Positions 18,105 through 26,492 of a stretch of 64,000 bases of DNA are shown in pieces. A program made the translations under genes and the position numbers. A model generated the notes under the pieces. That model did no database searches, was not told where the DNA came from, and was given only the letters and a program-made list of their open reading frames with translations. The stretch's first letter is position 1. The number at the start of each line of letters is the position of its first letter. Source of the DNA: Microbacterium paulum (GTDB lineage Bacteria > Actinomycetota > Actinomycetes > Actinomycetales > Microbacteriaceae); the NCBI RefSeq assembly GCF_015707995.1, contig NZ_JAAGRY010000003.1, forward strand, positions 1 through 64,000, read 5' to 3'.

Positions 18105-19019
18105 ATGCACGATCACGCGCACGACGTCAGCGGGGTGAGGGGCCAGGCCAACCACCGGCTGCTCGCGATCTCGCTGAGTCTGACCTCGATCGTCATGATC
18201 GTGCAGATCGTCGGGGCGATCCTCACCGGATCGCTCGCGTTGCTCGCCGACGCGGCGCACATGTTCGCGGATGCCTCGGCGCTCGTCATCGCGCTGATCG
18301 CGAGCGTCATCGCGGCGCGCCCCGCGAACGAGCGGAACACCTACGGCTACCAGCGCGCCGAGGTGTTCGGCGCCCTGATCAACGCCGTTCTGCTGATCGT
18401 GCTGTGCGTGTGGATCGCGATCGAGGCGATCCAGCGGCTGCTGCACCCGAGCGAGCTCGAGGTCGCCGGCGGGCTGATGATCGTGGTCGCCACCGTCGGC
18501 CTCGTCGCCAACGCGATCTCGATGTGGCTGCTGTCGGCCGCCCAGCGCACTTCGATCAACGTGCGCGGCGCCTACCTCGAGGTGCTCGGCGACCTCATCG
18601 GGTCGGCCGTCGTCATCGTCGCCGCGATCGTGATCGTCGTGACGGGATGGATGCCGGCGGACGCCCTGGCATCCCTGCTCATCGCCGTCATGATCGTGCC
18701 GCGTGCGATCACGCTCTTGCGCGAGGTTTTCGCCGTGCTCGGAGAACGCGCGCCCGAGGGCACCGATGTCGCGACGATCCGCGAGCACATCCTCGCCGCC
18801 GACGGGGTCGCCGATGTGCACGATGTGCACGTCTGGCAGCTCACCCGCGGCGCGCCCGTGTTCACGGCGCACGTCGTCGTCGAACCCGAGGTGCTCACCG
18901 CGGGCCGGAGTGCGCGGCTGCTGTCGCAGTTGCAGTCGTGTCTCGCCGATCATTTCGACGTCGAGCACTCGACCTTCCAGTTCGAGCCCGTCGGGCACCG
19001 CGAGCCCGAGGCGCACTGA
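18105..19019 (+). CDS. Cation diffusion facilitator (CzcD-like) metal/proton antiporter
   Basis: A 304-residue membrane protein with six hydrophobic segments and a cytosolic C-terminal domain. The metal site in helix 2 is ADAAHMFADASALV (His/Asp). In helix 5 the matching segment reads LEVLGDLIGSAVV, with Glu where many zinc transporters have His, so metal preference could differ. The N-terminus MHDHAHD is His-rich and may bind metal. The C-terminal VADVHDVHVWQL is typical of the family. The role is export of Zn, Co, Cd or a similar divalent ion from the cytosol. Confidence 0.9.
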   Translation: MHDHAHDVSGVRGQANHRLLAISLSLTSIVMIVQIVGAILTGSLALLADAAHMFADASALVIALIASVIAARPANERNTYGYQRAEVFGALINAVLLIVLCVWIAIEAIQRLLHPSELEVAGGLMIVVATVGLVANAISMWLLSAAQRTSINVRGAYLEVLGDLIGSAVVIVAAIVIVVTGWMPADALASLLIAVMIVPRAITLLREVFAVLGERAPEGTDVATIREHILAADGVADVHDVHVWQLTRGAPVFTAHVVVEPEVLTAGRSARLLSQLQSCLADHFDVEHSTFQFEPVGHREPEAH

Positions 19020-19053
19020 CGGCACCGCTTCGGCGTGTGCGACGATGCAGGGG

Positions 19054-19956
19054 ATGACTTCTCCCCACGATGAGCTCGCGGCGCTGCGGGCCCGCGCCTA
19101 CGGCCCCGCCGCCGACATCGACGGCGATCCGGAGGCGCTCGCCCGGCTGCGTGATCTCGAGATCGCGGCGCGCGAAGGGCAGACAACCACCGACGGGGCA
19201 AGCCGGACGGCCGCAGCCGAGACGAGCCGGACGGATGCCGCGTCCGTCGACGCGGTGACGGAGTCGCTGTTCGGTGTCGCCGGCACGAGCGGCGACGAGC
19301 CGGAAAGCTCTCCGGCGCAGGCCGCGTCCGGCTCCGCGGCGGCGGCTACAAGCCCCGAGGCCGTGCCTGCCCCGCCTCGGCAGCCGCGCCCGATCGCGGC
19401 CCGGTGGGCCGTGGCGTGGGCGGCATCGATTGCCGTGGTCGCCGTCATCGTGGGCGGCCTCGTGTTCGGCCTCGCCCGCATCTCGCCCGTGGTCACCGCC
19501 TCGGGCGCGCAGCAGGTCGCTACTCTCGACGATCCGCTCGAGGCGAGCGATCGGCTGAGGCAAGGGGTGGGGGGCGAGACCATGCGCGCCTTCGCGTTCG
19601 AAGGGCTGACCGTGGTGCGGACCCCGTGGGCGCCGTTCGCTCAGGGCAGCGACGGCGAGTGCCTTCTCGTGTTCTCAGACGAGCAGCTCAGCGCGGACGG
19701 AGCGATCTCGGGGGCCATCTACACGGGATGCCGGGCGGGGAGCTTCCCCGCGACGGCCGAGCTCGTCGTCGGGGACGACTCTCCGCAGCCGTTGCGCGAT
19801 CGATTCGGCGGCGGTACCGCGCTGCAGTTCGTGCTCGACGGCGACGTCGTCGGGGTGTTCGTCGGTTCGCCGACCGCCACGCCGACTCCGACGGTCGGGG
19901 CCGCGGCGCGCGCGCAGCTCCCCGTGACCTCAGTCCCGGGCGACGTCCGCGGGTGA
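19054..19956 (+). CDS. Single-pass anchored protein of unknown function
   Basis: About 300 residues. A charged, Ala/Thr/Ser-rich N-terminal cytoplasmic region opens DELAALRARAYGPAADIDGD. One transmembrane helix follows (WAASIAVVAVIVGGLVFGLA, about residue 125). The extracytoplasmic domain has two cysteines (GECLLVF and YTGCRAG) that could form a disulfide. The start could also be the ATG nine bases upstream. The last 27 bases overlap the end of ligD on the other strand. I recognise no family. Confidence 0.7.
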   Translation: MTSPHDELAALRARAYGPAADIDGDPEALARLRDLEIAAREGQTTTDGASRTAAAETSRTDAASVDAVTESLFGVAGTSGDEPESSPAQAASGSAAAATSPEAVPAPPRQPRPIAARWAVAWAASIAVVAVIVGGLVFGLARISPVVTASGAQQVATLDDPLEASDRLRQGVGGETMRAFAFEGLTVVRTPWAPFAQGSDGECLLVFSDEQLSADGAISGAIYTGCRAGSFPATAELVVGDDSPQPLRDRFGGGTALQFVLDGDVVGVFVGSPTATPTPTVGAAARAQLPVTSVPGDVRG

Positions 19957-22446
19957 CATGTCGGCGCGTACGCCGCGCCAGCGGGCGTGGCGCAACGTGC
20001 CGCCGGGGGTGAACTCGGCGAACTCGACCTCGCCGACGACCTCGGGGCGCAGCCACAGGGCATCCGAGGCATCCGCTGCCGGCACGTCGAGGAACGGGTC
20101 GGCGTCGGTGCGGAGCGGCCGCAGCAGCGCGTCGAGGCGGGCGAGCTCGCGGTCGCTGAACCCCGAGCCGACCCGGCCCACGTAGTGCAGGCCGTCGGCG
20201 GCGGGGATGCCGAGCAGGAGCGAGCCGATCGACCCGGCACGCGCACCACGGCCGGGCCGGATGCCCCCGATGACGACATCGTGCGTGCGGGTGAGTTTGA
20301 CCTTGAGCCAGTCCTCCGACCGTGCGCCGCGCCGATACCTTGACGCCGGGTTCTTCAGCACGACGCCCTCGAGCGACAGCTCGCGCGCGGCGTCGAGGGC
20401 CGCATCGAGGTCGTCGGTCACCGGCGGTAGCACGACTGCCGGTGCGGGGGTTCGCGTGATGCGTTCGAGAAGCGCTCGGCGCTCGCGGAGCGGCCGCGAC
20501 GCGACGTCGTCGTCGCCGAGCCGCAGTACGTCGAAGAGCAGCAAGCGTACGGGGGTGCGGGATGCCTCGCGCTCGATCTCGCGCGGCTTCGTGAGGTGCA
20601 TGCGCGCCTGCAGCCTCGTGAAGTTCGGCCGATCCGACGCGTCGAGTGCCACGATCTCGCCGTCGACGACGGCGGGCTCGTGACCGAGTCCTGCGTCGAT
20701 ACCGGTGAGTTCGGGGTAGCGGGCGGTGATGTCGGTGCCGCTCCGCGCCCGCAGCGTGAGCCGGCTCCCGTCCCACGTGCCGATCGCGCGGATGCCATCC
20801 CATTTGAACTCGACCCACGGCTCGCCCCACCGCACGGCGGCCGCCGCCGCGAGCGCCGGTGTCGAGGCCGTCGCGAGCATCGGCGCGTCGCCCGTGGCGC
20901 CCGCCCCCGCGCTCGGGGAGGTCGGCGCGGTGGTCGCCTTCGTCGCGGCATCCGGTCGGTGGGTCTTCGCCTCGGGCGCGCGCTGCGCGGGTTCCGGCTG
21001 GCGCGACGCATCCGATGCCATCCGGTGCAGCAGCCACTGCGACTTCTCGCCGGCGCCCGAGGTGCGGATGAGGGCAAGTTTCGCGGTGCCGAGCGGCCCG
21101 CCCGGTCGGCCGGTCAGGGTGACGATGACCTCGTCGTCGCGCCACTTCTCGGTGTCGTACACCCCGGCATCCCACACCGTCATCCTGCCCGCGCCGTACT
21201 GGCCCGCGGGAATGGTGCCGGCGAAGTCGAGGTACTCGAGCGGATGCGGCTCGGTCATGACCGCGAGGTGGTTGCGGTCGGGGGAGTCCGGCACCCCGCG
21301 CGGCACCGCCCAACTCACGAGCACCCCGTCCCGCTCGAGCCGCAGGTCGTAATGCAGCCGCCGCGCATGGTGCTCCTGAATCACGAACCGCCACGTTTCG
21401 TCCGGGCCGCCATGTTCTGGCGGGCCGGAGCGTAGCGGCTCGGACGAAACATAGCGGCTCGGGGAGGTGAGGGGAGCGGGGGGAGTGGAGGGAGTGGGGA
21501 AGGGCTCGGGGGTCGCGCCGCGCGTGCGCTTGGCGAGGTACGAGGTGAGCGCGTGCGAGGCATCCGGTTCGACGGGGGCGAGCGGGTCGCCGTCGGCGGC
21601 GACGCGCGCGAGTACCTCGTCGAAGCGCAGCTGGCGCAGCTCGGGCGCATCGAGTTCGGCCCAGGTGCGAGGCGCGGCGACCGTCGGCTCCGCACGCCCG
21701 CGGAGCGAATAGGGGGCGATGGTGGTCTTCGCGGCGTTGTTCTGACTCCAGTCGACGAACACCCTGCCCGCGCGCACCGCTTTCGTCATAGCGCTGACGA
21801 CGAGGTCGGGGTGATCGGCCTCGAGAGCGCGCGCCAGCTCGCGCGCGAACGCCGAGATCTCCTCCGACGTGCGCGTGCCGTCGAGGCCCGCATAGAGATG
21901 GATGCCTTTCGACCCGCTCGTCACGGGCAGGGGCTGCATGCCCACGCCGTGCAAGATCTCGCGCGCCCACCGGGCGACCTCGGCGCATTCGGCCAGCCCC
22001 GTGCCGGGACCGGGGTCGAGATCGAGCACGAGCCGATCGGGCTTTCCTCGACCGCCCTCCGTACCGGCGGGCGGTTCGAACCGCCACTGCGGGGTGTGCA
22101 GTTCGAGGCTCGCGACCTGGGCGAGATACACCAGCCCCGCCACGTCGTCGACGACGGGATAGTCCTTCGCGCCGCCGGAGTGGTCGATCGGGTGGCGCCC
22201 GAGCCAGTCGGGGGCGCCCGCCTCGAGATCCTTCGCGAAGAAGGGCGGATGCCCCGTGCCTTCGGGCCACCGCAGCCGGGTCACGGGACGACCGCGCAGG
22301 TGCGGCAGCAGGGCGGGCGCGATCCGCGAGTAGTAGTCGATCACCTCGCCCTTGGTGGTGCCGGTGGCGGGGTACAGCACCTTGTCGAGGTTCGTCAGGC
22401 GCAGGCGCCGGCCGTCGATCTCGACGAGCTGACCGCGCGTGGGCAT
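19930..22446 (-). CDS. ligD: Multifunctional ATP-dependent DNA ligase LigD (POL-PE-LIG)
   Basis: About 838 residues in the mycobacterial domain order. The primase-polymerase domain (about 1-300) has NLDKVLYPATGTTKGEVIDY and LVLDLDPGPGTG. A linker follows (about 305-345). The phosphoesterase domain (about 345-470) has VIQEHHARRLHYDLRLERDG. The ligase domain has the nucleotidyl-lysine motif VEFKWDGIRAI (Lys about 548) and DSWLK-like EDWLKVKLTR. It fills and seals double-strand breaks with Ku, whose gene starts 96 bp away in the opposite direction. The ATG at 22446 is chosen because TACCCT lies six bases before it. The linker contains a REP-like repeat in frame. Confidence 0.95.
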   Translation of the reverse strand: MPTRGQLVEIDGRRLRLTNLDKVLYPATGTTKGEVIDYYSRIAPALLPHLRGRPVTRLRWPEGTGHPPFFAKDLEAGAPDWLGRHPIDHSGGAKDYPVVDDVAGLVYLAQVASLELHTPQWRFEPPAGTEGGRGKPDRLVLDLDPGPGTGLAECAEVARWAREILHGVGMQPLPVTSGSKGIHLYAGLDGTRTSEEISAFARELARALEADHPDLVVSAMTKAVRAGRVFVDWSQNNAAKTTIAPYSLRGRAEPTVAAPRTWAELDAPELRQLRFDEVLARVAADGDPLAPVEPDASHALTSYLAKRTRGATPEPFPTPSTPPAPLTSPSRYVSSEPLRSGPPEHGGPDETWRFVIQEHHARRLHYDLRLERDGVLVSWAVPRGVPDSPDRNHLAVMTEPHPLEYLDFAGTIPAGQYGAGRMTVWDAGVYDTEKWRDDEVIVTLTGRPGGPLGTAKLALIRTSGAGEKSQWLLHRMASDASRQPEPAQRAPEAKTHRPDAATKATTAPTSPSAGAGATGDAPMLATASTPALAAAAAVRWGEPWVEFKWDGIRAIGTWDGSRLTLRARSGTDITARYPELTGIDAGLGHEPAVVDGEIVALDASDRPNFTRLQARMHLTKPREIEREASRTPVRLLLFDVLRLGDDDVASRPLRERRALLERITRTPAPAVVLPPVTDDLDAALDAARELSLEGVVLKNPASRYRRGARSEDWLKVKLTRTHDVVIGGIRPGRGARAGSIGSLLLGIPAADGLHYVGRVGSGFSDRELARLDALLRPLRTDADPFLDVPAADASDALWLRPEVVGEVEFAEFTPGGTLRHARWRGVRADMSPADVARD
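21431..21461. repeat. Half of a REP-like element inside the ligD linker
   Basis: CGTAGCGGCTCG (21431-21442) and CATAGCGGCTCG (21450-21461) are separated by GACGAAA. The same 12-mer with the same 7-base spacer forms one arm of the palindrome after serA (63876-63906). Here it is read in frame on the minus strand and encodes RYVSSEPLRS, near ligD residue 330. Confidence 0.8.
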
Positions 22447-22452
22447 GTCGTC

Positions 22453-22458
22453 AGGGTA
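22453..22458 (-). promoter_or_regulatory. -10 box TACCCT for ligD
   Basis: On the minus strand TACCCT ends six bases before the ATG at 22446. It supports that start over an in-frame ATG 33 bases upstream. Confidence 0.45.
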
Positions 22459-22541
22459 GCGGGCGCGACCCCGCGGCATCCGCGCACCTCCGCTCGCCCC
22501 GGCCCTGGCGCCGACCGGCGCGCGCGGTGTTCACTGGGGTG

Positions 22542-23459
22542 ATGCGAACGATTTGGAAAGGCGCGCTGACCTTCGGGCTCGTGAATGTGCCGGTCAAGGT
22601 GTATTCGGCCACCGAAGACCACGACGTGCCGCTGCACCAGGTGCACGCCGCCGACGGCGGGCGCATCCGCTACCAGCGGATCTGCGAACTCGACGGCGAG
22701 GTCGTGCCCTACGCCGACATCGACAAGGCCTACGACGACGGTGAGCGCACCGTCGTGCTCACCGCCGACGACATCGCCTCGCTCCCCGCCGAGCGGTCGC
22801 GCGAGATCGAGGTCGTCGAGTTCGTGCCGAGCGACCAGATCGACCTGCTCACGCTCGACAAGGCCTATTACCTCGAACCCGATTCGACCTCACCCAAGGC
22901 CTACGTGCTGCTGCGTCAGACGCTCGAGCAGACCGACCGCACCGCGATCGTGCGCTTCTCGCTCAGGCAGAAGACGCGGCTCGCGGCGCTGCGCGTGCGG
23001 GGCGACGTGCTCGTGCTGCAGACGCTCCTCTGGGCCGACGAGGTGCGCGAGCCCGCCTTCCCGGCCCTCGACGAGCCCGTGAAGATCTCGGCGAAAGAGC
23101 TGGAACTCTCGGCATCTCTCGTCGAGAGCTTCTCGGGCGACTTCGACCCTGACCAGTTCGTCGACGAATACCAGCACGAGCTCCGCACCCTGATCGACGC
23201 GAAGCTCAAGAAGGGCGATGCGCTCGACACCGCCGAGACCTTCGGTGAGCAGGCCGAGAAGGATGCCGGGGGCGAGGTCATCGACCTGATGGCGGCCCTC
23301 AAGGCCAGTGTCGAGCGCAGCCGTGCCGCGCGCGCCGAGTCGGCCGGCGACGACGGGGCGCGCGGTGCGGAGGCATCCGACACCGCGTCGAAGACGGCGA
23401 AGGGTGCGAGACCCGCCAAGGGTGCGAAGCCCGGCACGAAGGCGAAGAAGGCGTCCTGA
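22542..23459 (+). CDS. ku: DNA end-binding protein Ku
   Basis: A 305-residue bacterial Ku. It begins MRTIWKGALTFGLVNVPVKV and has SLPAERSREIEVVEFV, the bridge segment LDKAYYLEP and the conserved end ELRTLIDAKLKKGD. The homodimer threads onto broken ends and recruits LigD, encoded divergently. The last 70 residues are a Lys/Ala-rich tail (KTAKGARPAKGAKPGTKAKK) of the kind that binds DNA in actinobacterial Ku proteins. A GTG-type start 15 bases upstream is possible, but the ATG matches the family. Confidence 0.95.
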   Translation: MRTIWKGALTFGLVNVPVKVYSATEDHDVPLHQVHAADGGRIRYQRICELDGEVVPYADIDKAYDDGERTVVLTADDIASLPAERSREIEVVEFVPSDQIDLLTLDKAYYLEPDSTSPKAYVLLRQTLEQTDRTAIVRFSLRQKTRLAALRVRGDVLVLQTLLWADEVREPAFPALDEPVKISAKELELSASLVESFSGDFDPDQFVDEYQHELRTLIDAKLKKGDALDTAETFGEQAEKDAGGEVIDLMAALKASVERSRAARAESAGDDGARGAEASDTASKTAKGARPAKGAKPGTKAKKAS

Positions 23460-23471
23460 TTCGGGGGAGCC

Positions 23472-24194
23472 TCAGGCGGGCAGGTCGCCGTCGATCGGCT
23501 CGGCGGGCTGTGCCGTGATGCCGGCTTCGCGCTCCTGGCGCACCTTGCGGCGCTCCGAGAAGTAGTGCCACAGGGTGACGAGAGCGGTGCCTCCGACGGC
23601 GGCGAGCAGGATGAGGTCGATGTAGTGCTCGACGAACGTCGCGACCGGCGGGATGAAACCGATCAGGTAGCCGAACATCGTGAGCCCGAAGCCCCACAGG
23701 ATCGCGCTGATGAGGTTGTAGAGCGTGTAACGCCGCCACGGCATGTGGCCGACGCCCGCCGCGACCGGGGCGAACGTGCGCACGATCGGCACGAACCGGG
23801 CGAGGATGACGGTGAGCCCGCCGTACTTCTCGAAGAACGCGTTCGTGCGGTCGACGTTCTTCTTGCTGAACAGGCCCGAGTCTTTCCGCTCGAAGACCGC
23901 CGGACCGCCCTTGTGGCCGATGTAGTACCCGACCTCGCCGCCGAGGAACGCGGCGAGACCGATGAGCAGCGCGACCCACCAGACGCTCAGACCGAACACA
24001 CCGTGCGGGAGCGTGTCGGTCGAGTGCGACAGCAGCCCCGAGATCACGAGCAGCGTGTCGCCCGGCAGCAAGAAACCGATCAGCAGACCGGTCTCGGCGA
24101 AGACGATGAAACACACCACCAGCAGTGCCCAGGGGCCTGCGCCTTCGATGATGGCCGCGGGGTCGAGCCACGGGATGAGGGCCAGAGAGTGCAC
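23472..24194 (-). CDS. DedA family membrane protein
   Basis: A 240-residue integral membrane protein. Family motifs are FAETGLLIGFLLPGDTLL, GGEVGYYIGHKGG, FFEKYGGLTVILARFVPIVR and APVAAGVGHMPWRRY. DedA proteins are linked to lipid-carrier flipping (undecaprenyl phosphate) and proton-motive-force maintenance. The GTG start has no good Shine-Dalgarno. A TACGCT box about 55 bases upstream could be its -10. Confidence 0.88.
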   Translation of the reverse strand: MHSLALIPWLDPAAIIEGAGPWALLVVCFIVFAETGLLIGFLLPGDTLLVISGLLSHSTDTLPHGVFGLSVWWVALLIGLAAFLGGEVGYYIGHKGGPAVFERKDSGLFSKKNVDRTNAFFEKYGGLTVILARFVPIVRTFAPVAAGVGHMPWRRYTLYNLISAILWGFGLTMFGYLIGFIPPVATFVEHYIDLILLAAVGGTALVTLWHYFSERRKVRQEREAGITAQPAEPIDGDLPA

Positions 24195-24270
24195 GGAGGT
24201 CCCGTCAGTGTCGGTGGGCGGGGAAGGTGTCGGCGGCGCAGACGGTTAGAGCGTAACCTGCGTCACCCTG

Positions 24271-24352
24271 TGCGGAAGGTGGGACTTGAACCCACACGCC
24301 CGAAGGCACAGGAACCTAAATCCTGCGTGTCTGCCGATTTCACCACTCCCGC
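24271..24352 (-). tRNA. tRNA-Leu (anticodon UAG)
   Basis: Read on the minus strand, GCGGGAG pairs with CTTCCGC as acceptor stem, with A73 at 24271. The anticodon arm is CAGGA-TTTAGGT-TCCTG, giving UAG. A long variable arm (GTGCCTTCGGGCGT) marks a class II leucine tRNA. The T arm is GTGGG-TTCAAGT-CCCAC. CCA is not encoded. Confidence 0.96.
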
Positions 24353-24362
24353 GGGGGAGTGC

Positions 24363-25211
24363 TCAGTCTACCGGGGCCGGTTCGGCGACGCCTGCGCGCG
24401 CGTGTGCTGCTGACGCGTGGGCGTCGGTGCGAGGCATCCGCGGGGAACCGCCGATCACCCAGTAACCGACGCCGACGATCAGGGCACCGCCGACGAGGTT
24501 GCCGAGGCCGACCCAGAGCAGGTTCGTGCCGAAGAGGGCCCAAGTCGCGTTCGGGTCGCCGGAGAAGAGGCCGATGCCGTAAGTCGTCATGTTGGCGACG
24601 ACGTGCTCGAAGCCGGAGGAGATGAAGGCGAGGATCGCGGCGAAGATCAGGAGGATCTTCGCGACGTCGGAGCGCACCCGCGCGCACATCCAGATCGCGA
24701 GGCACACGAGCATGTTGCAGAGGATGCCGCGGACGAAGAGCTCGACGGGCCCTTCGGATGCCTTGGCCGCGAGCATGTCGGAAAGCATCTGACCTGCAGC
24801 GGCGTTTGCGTGCAGCACGCCCGAGGCGACGATGAGGGCGGCGAACACGAGGGCACCGACGAGGTTGGCGACGAGCGTCGCCACGAGCACGCCGAGCGCG
24901 CGCCACGGTCCGATCGCGCGCATCAGTGCGCCCTGGGGGAGGATCATCATGGCGCTCGTCAGGAGGTCTGCCCCCGCGAAGACGACGAGGGTGAGGGCGA
25001 CGCCGAAGACGAGGCCGCTGACGAGCTTCGCGAGTCCGTCGCCCGCGGCGATCAGGGGGCCGGCGGTGGCGACCATGAGAATCACACCGATGCCGATGTA
25101 GGCGCCGGCGAGCATGCCCGACGCGAGGAAGCGGCCGGGGGAGCGCAGCGCGTCGGACTTGTGGACGGCGGCGGCCGCCTGCGCGTCGAGGGTTTCGGGG
25201 ATGCTCAGCAC
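24363..25211 (-). CDS. Formate/nitrite transporter family protein (FocA/NirC-like)
   Basis: A 282-residue, six-helix pentameric channel family member. Seen: AGAYIGIGVILMVAT, VFAGADLLTSAMMIL, FVRGILCNMLVCLAIWM, SSGFEHVVANMTTY and NLLWVGLGNLVGGALIVGVG. The family moves formate, nitrite, lactate or hydrosulfide. Two GTG starts are possible (25217 and 25211). The second is preferred because TAGACT ends eight bases before it. Its promoter carries a FadR/GntR-type palindrome in the -35/-10 spacer, so a GntR-family repressor responding to an organic acid is likely. Confidence 0.88.
   Translation of the reverse strand: MLSIPETLDAQAAAAVHKSDALRSPGRFLASGMLAGAYIGIGVILMVATAGPLIAAGDGLAKLVSGLVFGVALTLVVFAGADLLTSAMMILPQGALMRAIGPWRALGVLVATLVANLVGALVFAALIVASGVLHANAAAGQMLSDMLAAKASEGPVELFVRGILCNMLVCLAIWMCARVRSDVAKILLIFAAILAFISSGFEHVVANMTTYGIGLFSGDPNATWALFGTNLLWVGLGNLVGGALIVGVGYWVIGGSPRMPRTDAHASAAHARAGVAEPAPVD
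24365..24370 (-). promoter_or_regulatory. -10 box TAGACT of tRNA-Leu within the transporter's last codons
   Basis: On the minus strand TAGACT lies 12 bases before the tRNA 5' end and covers the final codons of the upstream transporter gene. Confidence 0.5.
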
Positions 25212-25219
25212 GGTCACGC

Positions 25220-25249
25220 AGTCTACTTGTGGTCTGACCACAGGGTCAA
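25220..25249 (-). promoter_or_regulatory. Promoter of the formate/nitrite-type transporter with GntR/FadR-type operator in its spacer
   Basis: On the minus strand TTGACC (25249-25244) and TAGACT (25225-25220) are 18 bases apart. The spacer holds the perfect palindrome TGTGGTCTGACCACA (25228-25242). Its core TGGTCTGACCA fits the TGGTNNNACCA site of FadR-subfamily GntR repressors. A bound protein would block polymerase. Confidence 0.75.
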
Positions 25250-25304
25250 GGTGTGGCTGTGGATAACTCCGGCAGGCGGCGGCTGGTCTTGTGAGGATGC
25301 CGGG

Positions 25305-26492
25305 GTGAGCTTCGCCGCATCCGTCCTCCCCGCCCCCGTCGTCGACGCGGTGGCCGAGCGGGTGCGCGGCAGGCTGCGCGACGAGCAGGTCGACCCGGTG
25401 CGCCAGCCCGGCCGCGCCGCCGAGATCGCCGACGCCGAAGTGCGCCGGCACAACGACTTCGCCCTCGCCCGCGGGCTCGAAGACATCGACGACGAAGCCG
25501 CGTGCGTGCGCGATGTGCTCGCCCGCGTCACGGGATACGGGTCGCTGCAACCCCTGCTCGACGACCCCGAGGTCGAAGAGATCTGGATCAACGATCCGCA
25601 GACGATCTTCGTCGCCCGCGCCGGGCGCAGCGAGCGGGTGCCGCTCCGGCTCAGCGCCGATGCCGTGCGCGACATCGTTGAGCGCATGCTGCACGCGACC
25701 GGGCGCCGGGTCGATCTGAGCCAACCGTTCGTCGATGCGTCACTTCCGGACGGGTCGAGGCTGCACGTCGTGATCCCGGATGTCACGCGCGCGCATTACG
25801 CCGTCAACATCCGCAAGTTCCTCGCCGCGCGCCGGACCCTCGACGATCTCGTCGACGCGGGTGCTCTGCCCGCGCACATCGCCGCGATGCTGCGCGAGGC
25901 GATGGCCGACGGGCGCAACGTGCTCGTCTCGGGCGCCACGCACGCCGGAAAGACGACCCTCCTCGCGGCGCTCATCGGAGCCTGCCCGCCCGAGCACCGC
26001 GTCATCACGGTGGAAGAGACGTTCGAGCTCGCGGTGACCGCCCCCGATGTCGTGGCGCTGCAGGGGCGTCAGCCGAGCCTCGAGGGAACCGGCGCGGTGA
26101 GCCTGCGCCGACTCGTGAAAGAGGCGCTGCGCATGCGCCCCGATCGACTCGTCGTCGGCGAGGTGCGCGACGCCGAGGCCCTCGATCTGCTCCTCGCGCT
26201 GAACACGGGTGTGCCGGGTTGCGCAACCATCCACTCCAACTCCGCCGACGACGCGCTCCGCCGACTCGCGGCGCTGCCGTTGCTGGCCGGCCGCAACATC
26301 GACGCGGGCTTCGTGGTGCCCGCGATCGCGACCGGCGTCGACCTCGTCGTGCACTGCCGACGCAGCGCCGACGGACACCGCCACGTCGAAGAGATCGTCG
26401 AGACGACCGGCCGCGTCGACGGCCAGCTCGTCGAGACCCGCTCGGTCTACCGGGCGGGGCGTAGCGCCGAGCGAGCGCGGGTCGCGTCATGA
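25305..26492 (+). CDS. Tad/CpaF-family pilus assembly ATPase
   Basis: A 395-residue secretion ATPase (TadA/CpaF type) that powers Flp/Tad pilus assembly. Seen: YGSLQPLLDDPEVEEIWIND, Walker A SGATHAGKTTLL, the Asp-box region VITVEETFELAV, Walker B RLVVGEVRD, and CATIHSNSADDALRRL. The GTG start follows GAGGATGCCGG, a weak ribosome site. It overlaps the next gene by ATGA and leads a seven-gene pilus cluster. Confidence 0.92.
   Translation: MSFAASVLPAPVVDAVAERVRGRLRDEQVDPVRQPGRAAEIADAEVRRHNDFALARGLEDIDDEAACVRDVLARVTGYGSLQPLLDDPEVEEIWINDPQTIFVARAGRSERVPLRLSADAVRDIVERMLHATGRRVDLSQPFVDASLPDGSRLHVVIPDVTRAHYAVNIRKFLAARRTLDDLVDAGALPAHIAAMLREAMADGRNVLVSGATHAGKTTLLAALIGACPPEHRVITVEETFELAVTAPDVVALQGRQPSLEGTGAVSLRRLVKEALRMRPDRLVVGEVRDAEALDLLLALNTGVPGCATIHSNSADDALRRLAALPLLAGRNIDAGFVVPAIATGVDLVVHCRRSADGHRHVEEIVETTGRVDGQLVETRSVYRAGRSAERARVAS

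Noticed and set aside
25258-25266. Perfect DnaA-box match (TTATCCACA on the minus strand)
   Set aside because: It is a single copy with no dnaA, dnaN or cluster of boxes nearby. One chance match in a window of this size is possible, so no origin is claimed.
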